Positions 61,829-64,000 of a stretch of DNA of 64,000 nt are shown here, one piece after another. The stretch's first letter is position 1. Each line of letters opens with the position of its first letter. The notes beneath the pieces were generated by a model. It did not search any database and was not told the origin of the DNA. It saw only the letters and a program-made list of their open reading frames with translations. Source of the stretch: Amorphochlora amoebiformis (Eukaryota; Cercozoa; Chlorarachniophyceae); contig BAAHQB010000076.1 in NCBI GenBank assembly GCA_054601695.1, positions 434,001 through 498,000 on the forward strand, read 5' to 3'. Both the position numbers and the translations under genes were made by a program.

Positions 61829-62205
61829 GAAATATATATATGTATATATATATATATATATACATATAATATACATACATATATATGTATATATATGTGT
61901 GTATAATATACCTCATTGACACTGAGAGCGGCCCCTCCTCGTGAATCACCATCCAGCTTTTAAACACATGGTCAGACTTATATATATATATATATTGTAT
62001 ATAATATGCTCATAAGCACGTATATATTATTTATATATATGCATTCATACATATGTTTTAAAAATATGCTTAAAACTTTAATTGATTCTGTAGAAATATT
62101 ATATGTAGATATATATGTATACATATACATAGAAGAATATGTTTATAGTTTTTAGATATATCAGTAAGGATTGTTAGGGCGGGCGCAAACACACACGCAT
62201 ATACA

Positions 62206-62249
<44 letters not shown>

Positions 62250-62576
62250 AATATAGATGTGTATATATATGTGTATATATTTATACATATTTTTCATAAA
62301 ATATATATATATATATATATATTATTTGTGTTACTTTTTTAGATACCTTGGTGAGGATCGCTCCCGTGAGATCTACGGCGTCTGAAAAGGCCTTGACAAC
62401 CTTCCAATAGTGTATATACAATTTGTATGTAATATATATATATATATAATATATCTATATGTACATACTAATACTAAATATCACATATAGTTTATATATT
62501 AATATATGTTGTACATGTCACATAGTATAAGAGTTTTAATGGTAACGATGATGGAGATAATAAAAGTATTTATATG

Positions 62577-62620
<44 letters not shown>

Positions 62621-64000
62621 GTACACTGTACACATATGCGTGTAAGTTATAATCTTACATATATAGTGCATACGTACATAGACGTACAAAATAGTATGTA
62701 TCTAATACAGACATATTATAAATGTATATATATATGTATTATCATCTACATACATATATTCATTATTTTCCTCTTTTTCAACCATCTTACCTACCCCTGC
62801 TCATCATGCGCTTGCTACCCTTAGGTAAATTACTGTTATTGCCCTTACGACCCTTATGTCTATTACTCTTATGTAATATATGTCATATATGCATATACAC
62901 ATATAATTTTAATATATGTTAATATATATATTATATATGTATATACACAAACACATATATATATACATTTTTTTTTATATACAAGCATAAAATATAGTAG
63001 TCATACAGTATATTCTACGAATATATTCTGTCCATGTCACCTTGGCTGCCTCCTGTCCCGTCATAGCATCGACAACCAGCAGCGTATCGGTCGGCTGCAC
63101 TTCGTCCTTGACGTTCTTTAGCTCGCCTTAAAATGGGAAAGGTATAAATATATATATATATATATATATTATATATTATTTATATATATTATATATATAT
63201 ATATATGTATGTATATATATATATATACATATATCATATATATATATATATATATAGATATGTATATATATATATGTATATTATGTAAATAAGTATGAAT
63301 GTGATATATGTACATATAAGCACCAAGTTAAAGTTTTGGATACCAATCATCTCATCATCGATTTGAAGTCTGCCTGCCGTATCCAAGATTACGACGTCGT
63401 ATCTAATGTATATGTATAATGTAAAAATCATATAACACATACAAATGCGACTAAGTATATCCATATGATGTATGGATTGTACATACAACACATTAAAAAA
63501 AAAAGTTTTTTATGACATTGAATCTGTTGTGTATGTATGTTGTATACATTATACATACAACATATCAGAAAATTACTATATGTATATATGTATATTACTA
63601 CACACTATATATATATATATTATATATGTATACATTTACCTATAACATGTAAGTATAACACATGTATACATATACATATATATACACATATATATGTACA
63701 TACTTACACACATGTACATATATACATATATACACACATACATATATACATCTTATATCCATATATGAATATATTCACTTACACTCACATGTATAAACAT
63801 ATACTCAAAACACACATACGAACACATATCATATACACATCACAAAAAACACATCATATACACATCAAAACCTCAACGTGAGGCATAGAATAACCCAAAG
63901 CCCAGTAGAGTTAAACATGATCTCAAATTAACCCTAGCTCCACTTCTAAGCCTATTGGTACCCCTCCTTGGTTGCGCGTTCGACGGCCTCTACAGCCAAG
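54762..64000 (-). CDS. cpSRP54: Plastid-type signal recognition particle GTPase SRP54 (5' part off the window)
   Basis: GTPase that brings membrane proteins to the thylakoid with its receptor FtsY. Exons, minus strand 5' to 3': 63962-64000 (cut), 63344-63402, 63041-63126, 62347-62400, 61912-61956, 61354-61439, 60509-60565, 59384-59441, 58655-58724, 58079-58130, 57316-57422, 55784-55830, 54762-54821 (stop). All phases agree. G-domain marks: [13 protein letters not shown] (G3), [30 protein letters not shown] (G4), [19 protein letters not shown] (G5 region), [10 protein letters not shown]-domain marks: [52 protein letters not shown]. The sequence is of bacterial/plastid rather than cytosolic type. 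The usual residues between ELIATL and KNMRG are short, so one small exon may be missing; islands at 54890-54915 and 55020-55065 are candidates. Confidence 0.92.
56040..56520. repeat. CT-rich pyrimidine tract in an SRP54 intron
   Basis: About 480 bp of TCTCTC/CCTCTC with TATC repeats near 56408. The 154-aa Ser/Leu frame at 56058-56522 is a low-complexity translation. Confidence 0.9.
57190..57302. repeat. GA-rich purine tract beside an SRP54 exon
   Basis: GAGAGA with GATAGA words, about 14 bp downstream (minus sense) of the exon at 57316-57422. Confidence 0.9.
60880..61353. repeat. Exon echoes of SRP54 exon 61354-61439
   Basis: The exon 3' end and donor read, on the plus strand, CATCTCAAGATACAT ... 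CCGTTGCGCCATACGG. Decayed copies lie at 60881-60946 (CACCTCAAGATACTAAG ... CCGTTGGGCCATACGG), 61001-61066 (CGGTTGCGCCATAGG), 61123-61140 (CCTCAATACACTAAG) and 61260-61280 (GTTGGGTCATACGACCGG). All are in the downstream intron, with TA between them. Confidence 0.9.

Overview
This window is nuclear DNA from a photosynthetic eukaryote, most likely an alga with a complex (secondary) plastid. Reasons: every recognisable gene is split by GT-AG introns, with a few GC-AG; a plant-type heme oxygenase begins with a signal peptide followed by a transit-like stretch; a bacterial/plastid-type SRP54 is present; and degenerate TTAGGG telomere-type repeats occur internally. I cannot name the lineage. Most of the window is (TA)n microsatellite, and most long open frames (Tyr/Ile repeats) are translations of it. 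Genes were found by reading the short non-TA islands, joining them by splice sites and reading phase, and comparing the joined peptides with known families.

Eight genes alternate strand without exception. (1) + end of a C2H2-like zinc-finger gene, 1-219. (2) - SLC45/sucrose-transporter-like MFS protein, 1481-16201, about 26 tiny exons. (3) + small 165-aa membrane protein with a plastid-type N-terminus, 16765-17705. (4) - type 2 methionine aminopeptidase (MetAP2), 18381 to about 29924, probably extending to a start near 33214. (5) + plastid heme oxygenase, 33657-38566, 10 exons, complete. (6) - protein kinase homologue with a broken HRD motif, about 39165-46179. (7) + methylenetetrahydrofolate reductase, 46443-50892, 12 exons, complete. 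(8) - plastid-type SRP54, 54762 (perhaps 52442) to beyond 64000.

Neighbours are therefore either divergent, with 5' gaps of roughly 260-560 bp, or convergent, with 3' gaps of about 0.6-1.3 kb. Intergenic gaps lack long TA tracts; convergent gaps are rich in CTAG. TA tracts, internal telomere repeats, GA/CT tracts and ATT arrays lie in introns. Plastid heme oxygenase (bilin synthesis), plastid SRP54 and the putative plastid membrane protein fit a photosynthetic cell; MetAP2, MTHFR, the transporter and the kinase are cytosolic or membrane functions. No operon logic applies.

The most unusual feature is a recurrent pattern called exon echoes here: decayed copies of an exon edge plus its splice site, repeated one to four times in the adjoining intron and separated by TA tracts. 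I found at least eleven probable cases in three genes, plus a nearly intact intronic duplication in MTHFR. They suggest that introns here grow by repeated local duplication across exon-intron junctions together with TA expansion.
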